Of a stretch of 64,000 bases of DNA, positions 30,599-40,525 are shown piece after piece. The DNA is taken from positions 1-64,000 of the forward strand of contig JAQMWT010000406.1 in the NCBI GenBank assembly GCA_029834535.1, in the 5' to 3' direction. A model generated the notes under the pieces. The model worked only from the letters and a program-made list of their open reading frames with translations, did no database searches and was not told where the DNA came from. A program made the position numbers and the translations under genes. Numbering within the stretch: position 1 is the stretch's first letter; the number at the start of each line of letters is the position of its first letter. The stretch comes from Chrysophaeum taylorii (taxonomy: Eukaryota; Sar; Pelagophyceae; Pelagomonadales; Pelagomonadaceae).

Positions 30599-33500
30599 CA
30601 TCGCAATACATATTGCGCGTGCGTACGAGGGGAAGGGAGTTTTTCACGGAGAGGCGGGGAGACACAATGGCCGTCGAAAACGATACGTTTGCCTCCTGCT
30701 GAAGTCCCACAGACAGGATGATCTTTCTGCGTCTGCGCACTACCACCTGAGAGCGACAACAACAGTGTCTTCTTTGCCGTTCCTCCTCGATATGTCTAAT
30801 AACTTGTCTCCTCCTCATCATATCCTTCAACCGCTGTCAGCCACCGGAATTAATTTGCGGCCGTCGTCTCTGTTCCTCACGTCATTTTGTATTTCGTTCG
30901 TAAACTGGATGCAGACTGCCTGTGTTCGCGACCCCGGGAAGTCGTAGAAAGCGGCGGAGAGTTCCGTCCCTACCAACAATACTATAGAATCATCAATCCC
31001 TGCGCATAGACTAGGAAAAAGTTCTGCCGCGTTTGAAACAGTAAGCCCGTCAACAACATATTCGTAATCTTTGGCCTTTTCCTGCCGGCAACATAATAGG
31101 AGAGTAGTGCAGGTCTTTCTATTCTCTCCTGCTTGCCCGTCGTGTTGCCAGAAACACCTAGAAATATATGCAGTTAGAGGCCAGGGAGGAGGCATGGAGG
31201 TCCAAATACACTATGATATGCGAAAAAAAGGGCTCATTCCTCCTCTACTGAGCTTGTGGGGCACATCGAGTCACGTGATGTCGCGGCCACCATACGAGCA
31301 ACGTAGAACGGTGGAACGGAAAATGGGCCCGCGGGAAGGGCAGCCTCGTCGACGGGAGGAGTCAACCTGAAGACACAGCCACGGAGGAGATCGCGGTAAA
31401 CAACGTTGGTGTTGCACCAGGGAGATCTGCGTGTGTGTGCTGCGCGGCGACCTTCTTAGCTGAGGAGCGATCTGAGTCTCGTTGGAAAAAACGAAGTCAC
31501 CGAGATTACCCTGTGGCATACAGCAGGACATGATTCCATGCAAATGGAAACTGAGGGCCTCATTATAACTACTACTAATTGCGGACATTTTCTCGTTTTT
31601 TTTGAACCCGACGTAAGAAGCTGTCATTTCATCCTATGTGCTCTTTCTTCATGAGCATCCTCTCGTACTCGGCGACTATCTTTTCAACCACCCGCTCGTA
31701 GTTGGTGGCGTCCTTCTACTCAACTCTTACCGTCGTCGAGCTTCTTTTCGACCATCTCCTTACGGTTAGGGTCCATCCCCACGAAGTCGGCTTCCTTCTG
31801 CCGGAAGTCCTGCCGCAGGTCCCGCAAATTATCACGTCTGACAGACAGCGAGTAGAAGCGCGAGGAGTAAAAAATGTATACCCAGCGGCTTTGCACCGCC
31901 TCGGGGATTGTATTTTCGGCCGCGAAATGACGGATCTCAAAGGGAATCAGCCCCGTGGTTTGCAGCGACCGCAGTCGGCGATGTGTACGGCTCGTCACAG
32001 GCAGCTGCTTAAATTAAATCGTAGGTTTCTACTGTTAACTGTAGGAAACATGATAAAACGGTTTTATCCCCTACTAGGCGGCCCTAGGTCCGTTGCCCGG
32101 GTCTGCATCAAGTCTGTCTTTAAATGTCGACTGCTAAGACTCTTAGCAGTAGTATTAGTAATACTAGTAACAGGGGGGTGTGTGTGGGGAGCATGAAGGA
32201 CTGAATCGAGTGCCAATCTCGAGCGAAGAAATGTTGAGCAGCGGCGGAGAATTCTCCGACGAGACGATACCGCTGCCGCGGTACAAAACCCAGGCAGGCG
32301 AAACGCCAAGGCAACTGTAATGTTTCCGAGAGGATGGTGACCCAAAATCGAAGCGCTTGTTCTCGTGGGTCATCCTTGGCTGTCAGATTCGGACGTTGAA
32401 GCTGCTCGGGGCGTATTCTTTCTCGTCCGAGGAGAAAGTGTTACCGAGTTGCATTCCTTTTTTCAAGACAAGGAATTAACTTTTCCCCTGATTACAACGA
32501 GGCTCGCGTGGATGCTGTCGTCGACAGCACTTTCGAGTTGCTATAGAAAGATGAGTCCAGAGGACATTTTTATTACGATCTGGAAGGCCACGTTTCTTTC
32601 GGAAGAGTCGATTCAGCGCCATTTGAAAGTTAATAAGGCAATAATTATCCGTGGGTGCCTTCCTCGAGTCTTGTCCTCGCAAAGTTTGCAGTTTGACACC
32701 CCAAATTAATCAGAAATTCAAATCCTGTGGACATCCTGGCACCAATTGTGGTTTTGGCGTTGAAGAAGAGTGAATTCGAGCACATGGCCCATTATGCGCC
32801 CGAGAAGCGGGCGTAAACAAAGTTCAGCGGTCATCAGCGACTGTCGGGACGATCGACTTTCTCCACAAAAGAACAAGGCAAGCCCACGCATGACGGATAA
32901 ACAGGGACAATCAGCAGCCAACAACAAAGGCAGCGTCCCTGTGGCGTACACAGCCCATTGGAAGCAGCTGCACCGAGGGCAGAACTGTGCTTGGCAGGGG
33001 CGTGGTTTCTCGGCATTGTTGACCCAGCATGAAAGTAAAGCTTGTTCAGCTAGCACGGCTCTCCTGATTGTTATTGGATCTCGAAAAAAAACAAGCAGAA
33101 CGAACTTCTTTTATTTTATTTTTTTTTTATAATGGGAGGAGTAATTATTCGAACGAGGCTCTTCAGGCGTTGCGCACCTAGCAGTAAGTCTCGCGCTGGA
33201 AAACGATGCCCAACGAAGAAGTACAGTTGACGAATCAAAAAATACTGACGATGATGATGCTACCCAAGTATTGGCTTGAAAGTGTGTCGACATTCGCTTC
33301 GGGTTTCGTTGTGTCTTCGACGACGCGTTGGCTCGGATGTTTGCGCTAAAAGTCAGGCGGCTCTTATTATTAGAAAAATCTGGATGTGTTGTTCTATAAT
33401 GCGGGCTCTCGCCTCTTGCACGGTGCCGAGGCTTGCGTGCGACGGTTCTGGTTCGTCGGCGGCATCGTCTTGACACCACCGCCGCCGCCGCGACGGAGGG

Positions 33501-33705
33501 CCCCTCGACCGATCGGATGAGGAGTCCGGTCGTTCGCTACGAGCACCCCGTTAGATATAAAATCGCATCGCCTTTCGAACAAATAAATACCCCACTACAA
33601 GTAGGTCGCAGGAATTCTCCCAAGAGAATATGATAGAATTCCACGTTCCCTCAATCAGTCAGCATGTCGGTAGAGACGACAGAACAACAACAAAAGTGGG
33701 CACAG
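30599..33705. other. 3.1-kb gene-poor interval with a few unexplained open stretches
   Basis: Nothing here could be assigned to a family. Minus-strand stretches that look protein-like are DYEYVVDGLTVSNAAELFPS near 31000 and the segment at 31629-32010 listed separately. A + ORF at 32365-32709 (114 aa, contains SPEDIFITIWKATFLSEESI) and a minus ORF at 32718-33056 are of uncertain status. Composition is less GC-rich than in the genes. A T-run with a TTTTATTTTATT stretch is at about 33110-33130. Confidence 0.4.
31629..32010 (-). pseudogene. Possible small gene or remnant, charged helical protein, unrecognised
   Basis: The minus strand from about 32010 encodes GLIPFEIRHFAAENTIPEAV, then RRDNLRDLRQDFRQKEADFV and PNRKEMVEKKLDD. 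In the next frame, without loss of style, it continues KDATNYERVVEKIVAEYERM to a stop at 31629. The shift occurs near 31715-31730. A GT...AG span of 15 nt lies at this point but its removal does not put the two parts in frame. A small frameshifted gene, or a sequencing error, is the simplest reading. The charged helical character resembles small mitochondrial assembly proteins, but I do not assign it. Confidence 0.35.
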
Positions 33706-34278
33706 CTATTGGATGAGGATCATCCAGGCGATAAAGGCGTAGAAGCCGAAGACGGGGTAGATGGCGAGGGCGCGGCGGTCGGCGGCGATGACTTCCGAGA
33801 AGAACACGACGGAGACGCGCGTTGACCAGGCGAAACTCGCCCCGACGACGAGAATCCGCAGAAAGGTCGAGTGGGGGATTTGTCTGAGGATAAGATTCAC
33901 CACCGAGGCGCAGTTGAGCGGAAAAATGGAGTAGCCAAGTACGCAGACGGATTGAAAAAACGATATTGTTCCGCCGAGGAGTTGCGCGTTCAAGGTGACG
34001 ACTGCTGCGCCAACCCAAACCACGACAAACACGGCCGCGAATACGAGAGCGCGCTGGGGCTCGGGGGCCGTGATGCAGAGCGCGATCGAGAGCGTGAGAC
34101 ACACAGCGAGCGGTCCCCAGAGATCCCACGCCTTGAGCCGCTCGAGGACCCCTGCCTGGCTCATCCGCGGGAGCACCACGAGCTTGAGCTTGGACCCAAC
34201 CTCGCGCAAGTCCCGCATGATCGTCTCGCTCACCGGTTCATCTAGAGTCGTCTCGAGCAACCCGCCAGGCTGGAACAT
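33706..34278 (-). CDS. YIPF6-like Yip1-domain membrane protein
   Basis: This is a complete 190-aa ORF. The N-terminal cytosolic part has TLDEPVSETIMRDLREVGSK, the conserved lead-in of the YIPF6/Yip4-type Yip1 family. It is followed by DLWGPLAVCLTLSIALC (TM1), VFAAVFVVVWVGAAVVTL (TM2), the family hallmark LLGGTISFFQSVCVLGYSIF (TM3), and two more hydrophobic segments to the C-terminus. Yip1-domain proteins are five-TM Golgi/ER proteins that contact Rab GTPases and help vesicle formation. The length is slightly below the animal protein. A Helentron-like copy starts only 27 bp upstream of the ATG, so its promoter has either been displaced or now lies in the repeat. Confidence 0.9.
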   Translation of the reverse strand: MFQPGGLLETTLDEPVSETIMRDLREVGSKLKLVVLPRMSQAGVLERLKAWDLWGPLAVCLTLSIALCITAPEPQRALVFAAVFVVVWVGAAVVTLNAQLLGGTISFFQSVCVLGYSIFPLNCASVVNLILRQIPHSTFLRILVVGASFAWSTRVSVVFFSEVIAADRRALAIYPVFGFYAFIAWMILIQ

Positions 34279-34305
34279 CCTACTGCTGCTGCCGCTTATT
34301 AATTA

Positions 34306-35268
34306 ACAAGTGCAGGCCAGTAAGTTCACATATCTCTAACCCCAGTAAGTTCACCTCGTCCCAGTAAGTTTCATATAAGTTCACCTGGTCAGTAAGTTCA
34401 CCTAGCTCACACCCACTCCTTCGAGCTCGTCGCTCTCGCCTCCGCCAATCTAAGCTGCTTTGATCCGCACGCGCCGCCAACCTTTGAGTTTACTCTAAAA
34501 ACTTTACTCTGAAAACCCCAGTATGTTCACCTGGTCCCAGTAAGTTCACGTGGTCCCAGTAAGTTCACTTATAGTGCGCGTGTAGACGCCGGGAGGGGGC
34601 TTATCGGTATTGCGCAGCACGTGTGGGGTAGGGTGGAGTCGTCGACCCAGATGAGTATACCCTCGGGGATGCCGATCGACAGAGAGCCACGTAGAGCTGG
34701 ACGTGGCAGAAGACGGGCTTGGGAAAGAGGACGCCGACCTCGCGGGGCGTCTGGCCCTGGCTCTTGTTGATCGTTTGGCGTAGGTGGGCCTTAAGCGATA
34801 CAGGTTGGAGGAGCCTCGGTGACAACGACACGATCGATCATGTATCTGGTACCGTTGCAGTGGCCGTGCGACGGGTCGAGGTCGCGAAGACTTTAAGCTC
34901 GCGATCAAAGTCAGCATCCCGTTGGTTGTCAGGGAGTTGAAAACTCTACTGTAAAGAGCGAGGCGTCGTCTTCCGACCCAGCCTAGTCAGCCGAAAAGAA
35001 CTCCGACGCCTCGTCTCCGGGAAAAAAAGGCCGCGGTCATGCGCGCGTTGTCAGCATCGACAACATCGTTTCGACGGGGCGTGAGAATGGCGCGCTGAAA
35101 GAGCCGCCGCGGGTCGTGGAAATAGTCTGCGAGGTAGACGGCTTGGAGGATCACTGTCTGGCTCTCGCGCCTACGTGATCCTTACTCTCGCGCCTACCTG
35201 ATCCTTACCCTAAATCGAGGGACAAACAGACAAACAGACAGACAGACAAACATCTGTCGATTAGTAGG
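34306..35268 (-). mobile_element. Helentron-like element, copy D
   Basis: It is 963 bp, from acaagtgcaggcc to gattagtagg; the last bases are slightly shortened relative to gttagg in other copies. It belongs to the A/B subfamily (gtttcatataagttcacc). The helicase remnant is on the minus strand as elsewhere. ATTA precedes it and follows it. Confidence 0.85.
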
Positions 35269-35272
35269 ATTA

Positions 35273-36336
35273 ACAAGTGCAGGCCAGTAAGTTCGCCAGT
35301 AAGTTCACCTAGTCCCAATCTCTAACCCCAGTAAGTTCACCTGGTCCCAGTAAGTTCACCTAGTCCCAATCTCTAACCTCAGTAAGTTCGGCGTAAGCCC
35401 ACTCGTGCTCGCTCACATCCACTCACCCCTCTCCTTTGAACTCGTCCCTCTCACCCTCGCCAATCTAAGCTGCTTTGATCCGCACACGCCGCTAACCTTT
35501 GAGTTTACTCTAAAAAAAATAGTAAGTTCACTTGGTCCCAGTAAGTTCGCCTGGTCACTAATTTCACCTAGTCCCAATCTCTAACCTCCGTAAGTTCACC
35601 TGGTTCCAGTAAGTTCACCTGGCCCCAGTAAGTTCACTTACAGTGCGCGTGTAGACGCCGGGAGGGGGCTTATCGGTATTGCGCAGCACGTGTGGGGTAG
35701 GGTGGAGTCGTCGACTCAGAAGAGGATATCCTCGGGGTTGCTGATCGACAGAGAGCCACGTAGAGCTGGACGTGGCAGAAGACGGGCTTGGGCAAGAGGA
35801 CGCCGACCTCGCGGGGCGTCTGGCCCTGGCTCTTGGTGATCGTTTGGCGTCGGCGGGCCTTACGGGATACAGGTTGGAGGAGGTGACAACGACACGATCG
35901 ATCATGTATCTGGTACCGATGCAGTGGCCGTGCGACGGGTCGAGGTTGCGAAGACTTTAAGCTCGCGATCAAAGTCAGCATGCCGTTGGTTGTCAGGGAG
36001 TTGAAAACTCTGCTCTTGAGAGCGAGGCGTCGTCTTCCGACCCAACCTAGTCGGCCGAAAAGAACTCCGACGCCTCGTCTCCGGGAAAAAAAGGCCGCGG
36101 TCATGCGCGCGTTGTCAGCATCGACAACATCGTTTCGACGGGGCGTGAGAATGGCGCGCTGAAAGCGCCGCCGCGGGTCGTGGAAATAGTCTGCGAGGTA
36201 GACGGCTTGGAGGATCACTGTCTGGCTCTCGTGCCTACCTGATCCTTACTCTCGCGCCTACCTGATCCTTACCCTAAATCGAGGGACAAACAAACAAACA
36301 GACAGACAGACAAACATCTGTCGATTAGTAGTTAGG
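35273..36336 (-). mobile_element. Helentron-like element, copy E
   Basis: It is 1064 bp, placed four bases (atta) after copy D in the same orientation. It shares diagnostic bases with copy 1 (gactcagaagaggatatcctc, gcgtaagcccactcgtgctc), so it belongs to the other subfamily. It ends gttagg followed by attagttattcccc, about 60 bp downstream of the stop of the channel gene. Confidence 0.85.
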
Positions 36337-36397
36337 ATTAGTTATTCCCCCCCCCTCGTTACTCCCCCCGTGTGTCTTGTCGACGATGACTCACGAG

Positions 36398-39300
36398 TCA
36401 GTTCTTCTTCTTAGACCCGTCCTCTCCGATGAAGTTGATCCAGCGCGAGACGAGGTCCTCGTCGTAGATGTCGGCCTCTATGGCGTCGACGAGGGGCTCG
36501 TAGTGCGGTCGGAGCGCATCGAGGTCTTCCCTCGCGAGGACGAAGGTTTGGCAGTACGATGTGTCGCTGAAGACGCGGCACCGAAGTTTGAAGGACCGGT
36601 CGGGCGGTACGAGGACGGTCGCCTCGCCGAAAAATTCCTGGGAGGCGTACATCTCGCCGCCCGCGAGCTTTTTGAGGCTACTTTGTCTGTCGTCGCCGTT
36701 GGCGGTTTCTTGGCGATAGGTCGAGATGCGTCGTTGCGAAGAGCGAGTGACTATCGCGATGCCTTTGATCACAAAGTGGACCTCGCGCGCGTTGATCTGG
36801 GGCGAGTTGATGATCTGGCCGTAGAGAAAGGTCGCGGGTTTGAGCTTTGGTAAGAGAAGCACGAGCGAGCCCGAGTACTGCGTCTCGAGGCGGCCGAGGA
36901 ACGGGACGTAGGGGAGGACGTCGTGGAACGCGAAGAGCAAGCAGGCGATTCGAAGGTGCGGAGGAAGCCTCGAGAGGATGGTGGCTTCGTCGAAGACTCC
37001 CTTGACGTTGAGGGCGTGGGTTTGGGCGCTCGAGAGTCGCGCCACGAGGGAGTCGCCGACGTCGGCGAGCTCCGCGACGAACAACCTCAGGTACGTCTTC
37101 TCGGCGTGGGCGCGCCGAGCCGAGGGGTCCAAATTCGTGACAAGGGCAACGAGGATCCCGATGACGTAAGCAAAGATCATGGTCCCGAGGACCTGGGAGA
37201 TGATCCCGACGGCGAGCCCGGAAGGGTTGTCGAACGAGGGCGCGACGTCGCCGTACCCGACCGTCGTCATCGTCGCGAAAGCCCAATACACGGCCGCGAC
37301 GTATTGCGACGGGCGGTCTTCGTCGCGCATGTTGCCGTTTTTTACGAGCGACGTCGAGTCGAGCCATGAATTTTTGTTGTCTCGTCCGACGTAAAAGAAG
37401 AGGCACGTGAACGCGTGCGCGACGACCGACATGACCGCGAGCGGTTTTACGAGCTTGAAGAGTGCCGGGTTGACGCCCGCGTAGTCCTCGAACCGCTCGC
37501 AGAGGTCGCCGAGCTTGAATTTTTGCCGCATCTTCGCCAGCCGGATCAACCGGAGGGCGCGCAGCAATTTCAGGAGCGTGAAAATCGTCGTCGACGACGA
37601 CGGCAACCGAAAGCATCCTATCACCTTGTCTAGCGGCACCGAGCTCAGCAAGTCCACGGCCAGCCAGCTCGAATTGAGGTACTTTTTGAAGATGAGGGGC
37701 CGCGACGTGACGTAGCAGGACGCGTGCATCACGACGTCCTCGGCGCCCGGTCGCGGCGCGCTTTCGTCGTCGTCGTCGTCGTCGTCGTCGAACCCGTCGT
37801 CGTCGTCGACGAGGATTGCCGTGTTGCACGTGGCTAACATGTCGACGAGGAAGCACGCGTCGACGAGCGCGAAAAACGCGAGCCAGCCGTCGCGGAGTGC
37901 GTTCATGCCGCAGAGACGCTGCGGAGGGAGCCCAAAGGCGAAAACGTAGGTACTGCTCGCGACCGAGAAGATGATGAGAATCGAGACGAAAACGTCCCAG
38001 GACACCTTGCACTGCGAGTCGGGATGAAAGAGACCGTACCGTTGGTACAGCTCGACCGGCGAGAGATTGACGCAGAAGAGTTTCTTCTTCTTCTTCTTCT
38101 TCTTCTTCTTCTTCTTCGAGGACGACGACGAGTCCGCCTCGGAGAGGGGTACTACGGCGCGCTCTTCTGGGCTGTCGACGGGCGAGACGCGCGGATTGAC
38201 TCTGCGACCCCAACGAGACCGAAGAAGACACAGACGTCCCCAAAAACTTCCAAGTTGGAGCCGTCCGGACTCGGGATGGAACACGGTGCCCTTAACCTCG
38301 ACCACACCCGAAGACGAAGACGACGAGCGACGTGCTTCTCGTTCGCCTCGAGGTGGTGCGGGCGTCGTTTTTGATGGTGATTGTTCTTCTCCTTGTCTTC
38401 GCTCTTCGATTTTGTCGATCGTCTCGGCCGCGTTGTGCCGGAGCCAGTCGCCCATCGCCGGCGCGTGGAGCATGATCGCGTCGAGGAGGTCCTCTTTCGC
38501 GGCCGCGTAGACGTGGACCTCGGTGAGACAAAGCGCCGAGTAGACGTGCTCGAAAGTGATCAGCGCCGCCTCGGCGCCAAGCACGTCTCCAGCGGAACGC
38601 GTGCCGCACGCGACGCCATCAATCTTAAAGTCGCTGTCGGCCGTCGCCAGCACTTTGACCGTACCCGTGCCCACTACGAACGCGTGCGTCCCGAGCTCGC
38701 CCTCGAAAAAAAGAAAGTCCCCGTCGCCCACCCTGCACGGAATGAGCTTGCGGCACAACTTGGCGACGAAAGGCCCCGTAGCGAGCGGGTGCGACAGAAG
38801 CGGCGTTTGATTGATGAGCTCGCCGTACTGTTCGTAGAGCAGCTCGATTTGGAGGGACGAGGGGAGCTCGTCGTAAATTTCGTCGGCGTCAAAAAATACC
38901 CCCAACTTGTCGTACACGTAGCGGAAGTGTTGCTTGATTTTCACCGCCATCACGCCCGAGTACTGTCGGTCGTAGAGGTACTCCTTGACCGCGTCCATTT
39001 TTTTGTCCCGAAGAGTGCCGATCATGTCGAGGTTTTCGAGCATCGCCGTCACGTTCCCGATGATGTAACCAAAGCAGATCCCGCCAATGATCATGACGAT
39101 GATCGCCACCGCTTTTTCGCTGTTGGTGACTATCGAGAGGTTGCCGTAGCCGACGGTCGTCATCGTTTCGAACGCCCAGTAGAGGCTAATAAGGTATCGC
39201 TTTCGCGTCGTCGTTTCTGACCAACCGTTCGCGTTGACCCAGTGGCGCTCGCGATTATCTTTTTTCATGACTACGAGGCCGTGCCACACGCAGGCGACCA

Positions 39301-40381
39301 TGTGCGCGATAACGAACAAAATGACAAACATCCACGCCGCCGACATGAGCGCGGGGTGAGTGCAGATAGTCTTTATCGTCGTCCAGAAACTTCGTACCCT
39401 CCACCGCGGACTCCGAAGCTCGAGGAGGAGCACGTTGTTGCTCGAGCTGCTGCTGCTGCTGCTGCTGTGGTTGAGGAGGAGGTCTTCATTGTTGTGCTTG
39501 GCGCGCTGAAACGACGGCGACGACTGTTTTTTCGCTGCTCTGAACTCGGTTGAAGCGCCACCCGGCGGCGGCGGCGGCGGTTCATTCGTCTTCTTCTTCT
39601 TCTTCTTTTTCTTCTCGACGACGTCGCGAGGATCCGCTTGAGAAGGAGACGCGTTTATGATGATCGGGTCGTCGTCGTCGGCCCTTCCGCGCTTTCTTTT
39701 GAGCTTGAGGATCCGCGCAAGTTTAACCAACTTGGTGAGCCTGACGATCCGGAGCAATCTCGCGTTTTTGAGCAAGGAGGAGCCGCCGCCGTTCCCGAGG
39801 AAGATCGAGAACCTGGACGCGACCGAGAGAAAATCAACGATGAAAACAAAGGACACCAAGTAGTGCATGAAAACTTTTTTGCGGTCGGTCACCAAGATCC
39901 CATCGGCGTTGGTATAGGCGACGCAAAAACAGAGGCACATGTCCAGAGCGAAGACCGTATCGACGATTTCGTCGACGACGTAGCGATTTCTCGCTCGATT
40001 CCAGGTCGCTTCGGCGTCGTAGCCCAACGCGTAGGGCATCGACATGGTCAAGTAGATGACACAGACCGTCACGAAGCAGTCCCAGGCAATTTTTCTGTTT
40101 CCGGCGGGGAGTACGATCCCCGCCGGAACGTTCGCGTCTTCGCCGAATGTCATCGTCGACGAGCAGTGCAGCAGCCCGGGTCGCCGCGAGACACTGTCGC
40201 TTTTCGAGATTGCGGCCTGTTGCTCGCGGACCTTCTTCCACGTCAGCGCCCGATCCCGGCACACGGCGTGGAGGACGTCTTCGACCTCATCTCTTGCGCT
40301 GTAGGCGCCGTACCGTAGCGCAAACCCGCGCACCATACCGGCGATCTCGTCGATCCGCGCCTGCTCTTCCGCGGCCTGCAT
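36398..40381 (-). CDS. Two-repeat (12-TM) voltage-gated, cyclic-nucleotide-binding-type cation channel
   Basis: This is one uninterrupted ORF of 1327 aa holding two complete channel units in tandem. Unit 1: S1 at about residues 99-120, a charged S4-like segment (RLLRIVRLTKLVKLARILKL, 208-227), a Lys run and an Asn/Ser-rich insert, then the pore with selectivity filter TVGYGN (about 409-414). A C-linker and a CNBD-like fold with FLFFEGELGTHAFVV follow. Unit 2: S1 WDVFVSILIIFSVASSTYVF, S4 LLRALRLIRLAKMRQKFK, pore filter TVGYGD (about 1044), and a second, more divergent CNBD-like part to the C-terminus. The filters predict K+ selectivity. Family members are usually single units that assemble as tetramers, so this protein would form a channel as a dimer. 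Runs of Lys and Asp come from trinucleotide repeats. The plasma membrane is the likely location. Confidence 0.9.
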   Translation of the reverse strand: MQAAEEQARIDEIAGMVRGFALRYGAYSARDEVEDVLHAVCRDRALTWKKVREQQAAISKSDSVSRRPGLLHCSSTMTFGEDANVPAGIVLPAGNRKIAWDCFVTVCVIYLTMSMPYALGYDAEATWNRARNRYVVDEIVDTVFALDMCLCFCVAYTNADGILVTDRKKVFMHYLVSFVFIVDFLSVASRFSIFLGNGGGSSLLKNARLLRIVRLTKLVKLARILKLKRKRGRADDDDPIIINASPSQADPRDVVEKKKKKKKKTNEPPPPPPGGASTEFRAAKKQSSPSFQRAKHNNEDLLLNHSSSSSSSSSNNVLLLELRSPRWRVRSFWTTIKTICTHPALMSAAWMFVILFVIAHMVACVWHGLVVMKKDNRERHWVNANGWSETTTRKRYLISLYWAFETMTTVGYGNLSIVTNSEKAVAIIVMIIGGICFGYIIGNVTAMLENLDMIGTLRDKKMDAVKEYLYDRQYSGVMAVKIKQHFRYVYDKLGVFFDADEIYDELPSSLQIELLYEQYGELINQTPLLSHPLATGPFVAKLCRKLIPCRVGDGDFLFFEGELGTHAFVVGTGTVKVLATADSDFKIDGVACGTRSAGDVLGAEAALITFEHVYSALCLTEVHVYAAAKEDLLDAIMLHAPAMGDWLRHNAAETIDKIEERRQGEEQSPSKTTPAPPRGEREARRSSSSSSGVVEVKGTVFHPESGRLQLGSFWGRLCLLRSRWGRRVNPRVSPVDSPEERAVVPLSEADSSSSSKKKKKKKKKKKKLFCVNLSPVELYQRYGLFHPDSQCKVSWDVFVSILIIFSVASSTYVFAFGLPPQRLCGMNALRDGWLAFFALVDACFLVDMLATCNTAILVDDDDGFDDDDDDDDESAPRPGAEDVVMHASCYVTSRPLIFKKYLNSSWLAVDLLSSVPLDKVIGCFRLPSSSTTIFTLLKLLRALRLIRLAKMRQKFKLGDLCERFEDYAGVNPALFKLVKPLAVMSVVAHAFTCLFFYVGRDNKNSWLDSTSLVKNGNMRDEDRPSQYVAAVYWAFATMTTVGYGDVAPSFDNPSGLAVGIISQVLGTMIFAYVIGILVALVTNLDPSARRAHAEKTYLRLFVAELADVGDSLVARLSSAQTHALNVKGVFDEATILSRLPPHLRIACLLFAFHDVLPYVPFLGRLETQYSGSLVLLLPKLKPATFLYGQIINSPQINAREVHFVIKGIAIVTRSSQRRISTYRQETANGDDRQSSLKKLAGGEMYASQEFFGEATVLVPPDRSFKLRCRVFSDTSYCQTFVLAREDLDALRPHYEPLVDAIEADIYDEDLVSRWINFIGEDGSKKKN

Positions 40382-40525
40382 TCCACCGATTATCCTCCTA
40401 TCTTCAGCTCCTCCTCCTCATCGTCAACAAAGAAAAAAAAATCTTCTGCTACATAAGTCCGTCCCCCCACATATCCATGATGATGGATGACGTCAAGCTG
40501 CTCCTGCGCGTTAGTAGTAGTAGGG

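Noticed and set aside
31714-31730. A 15-nt GT...AG intron
   Set aside because: Removing it does not bring the two segments into one frame, and it is far shorter than the supported introns here.
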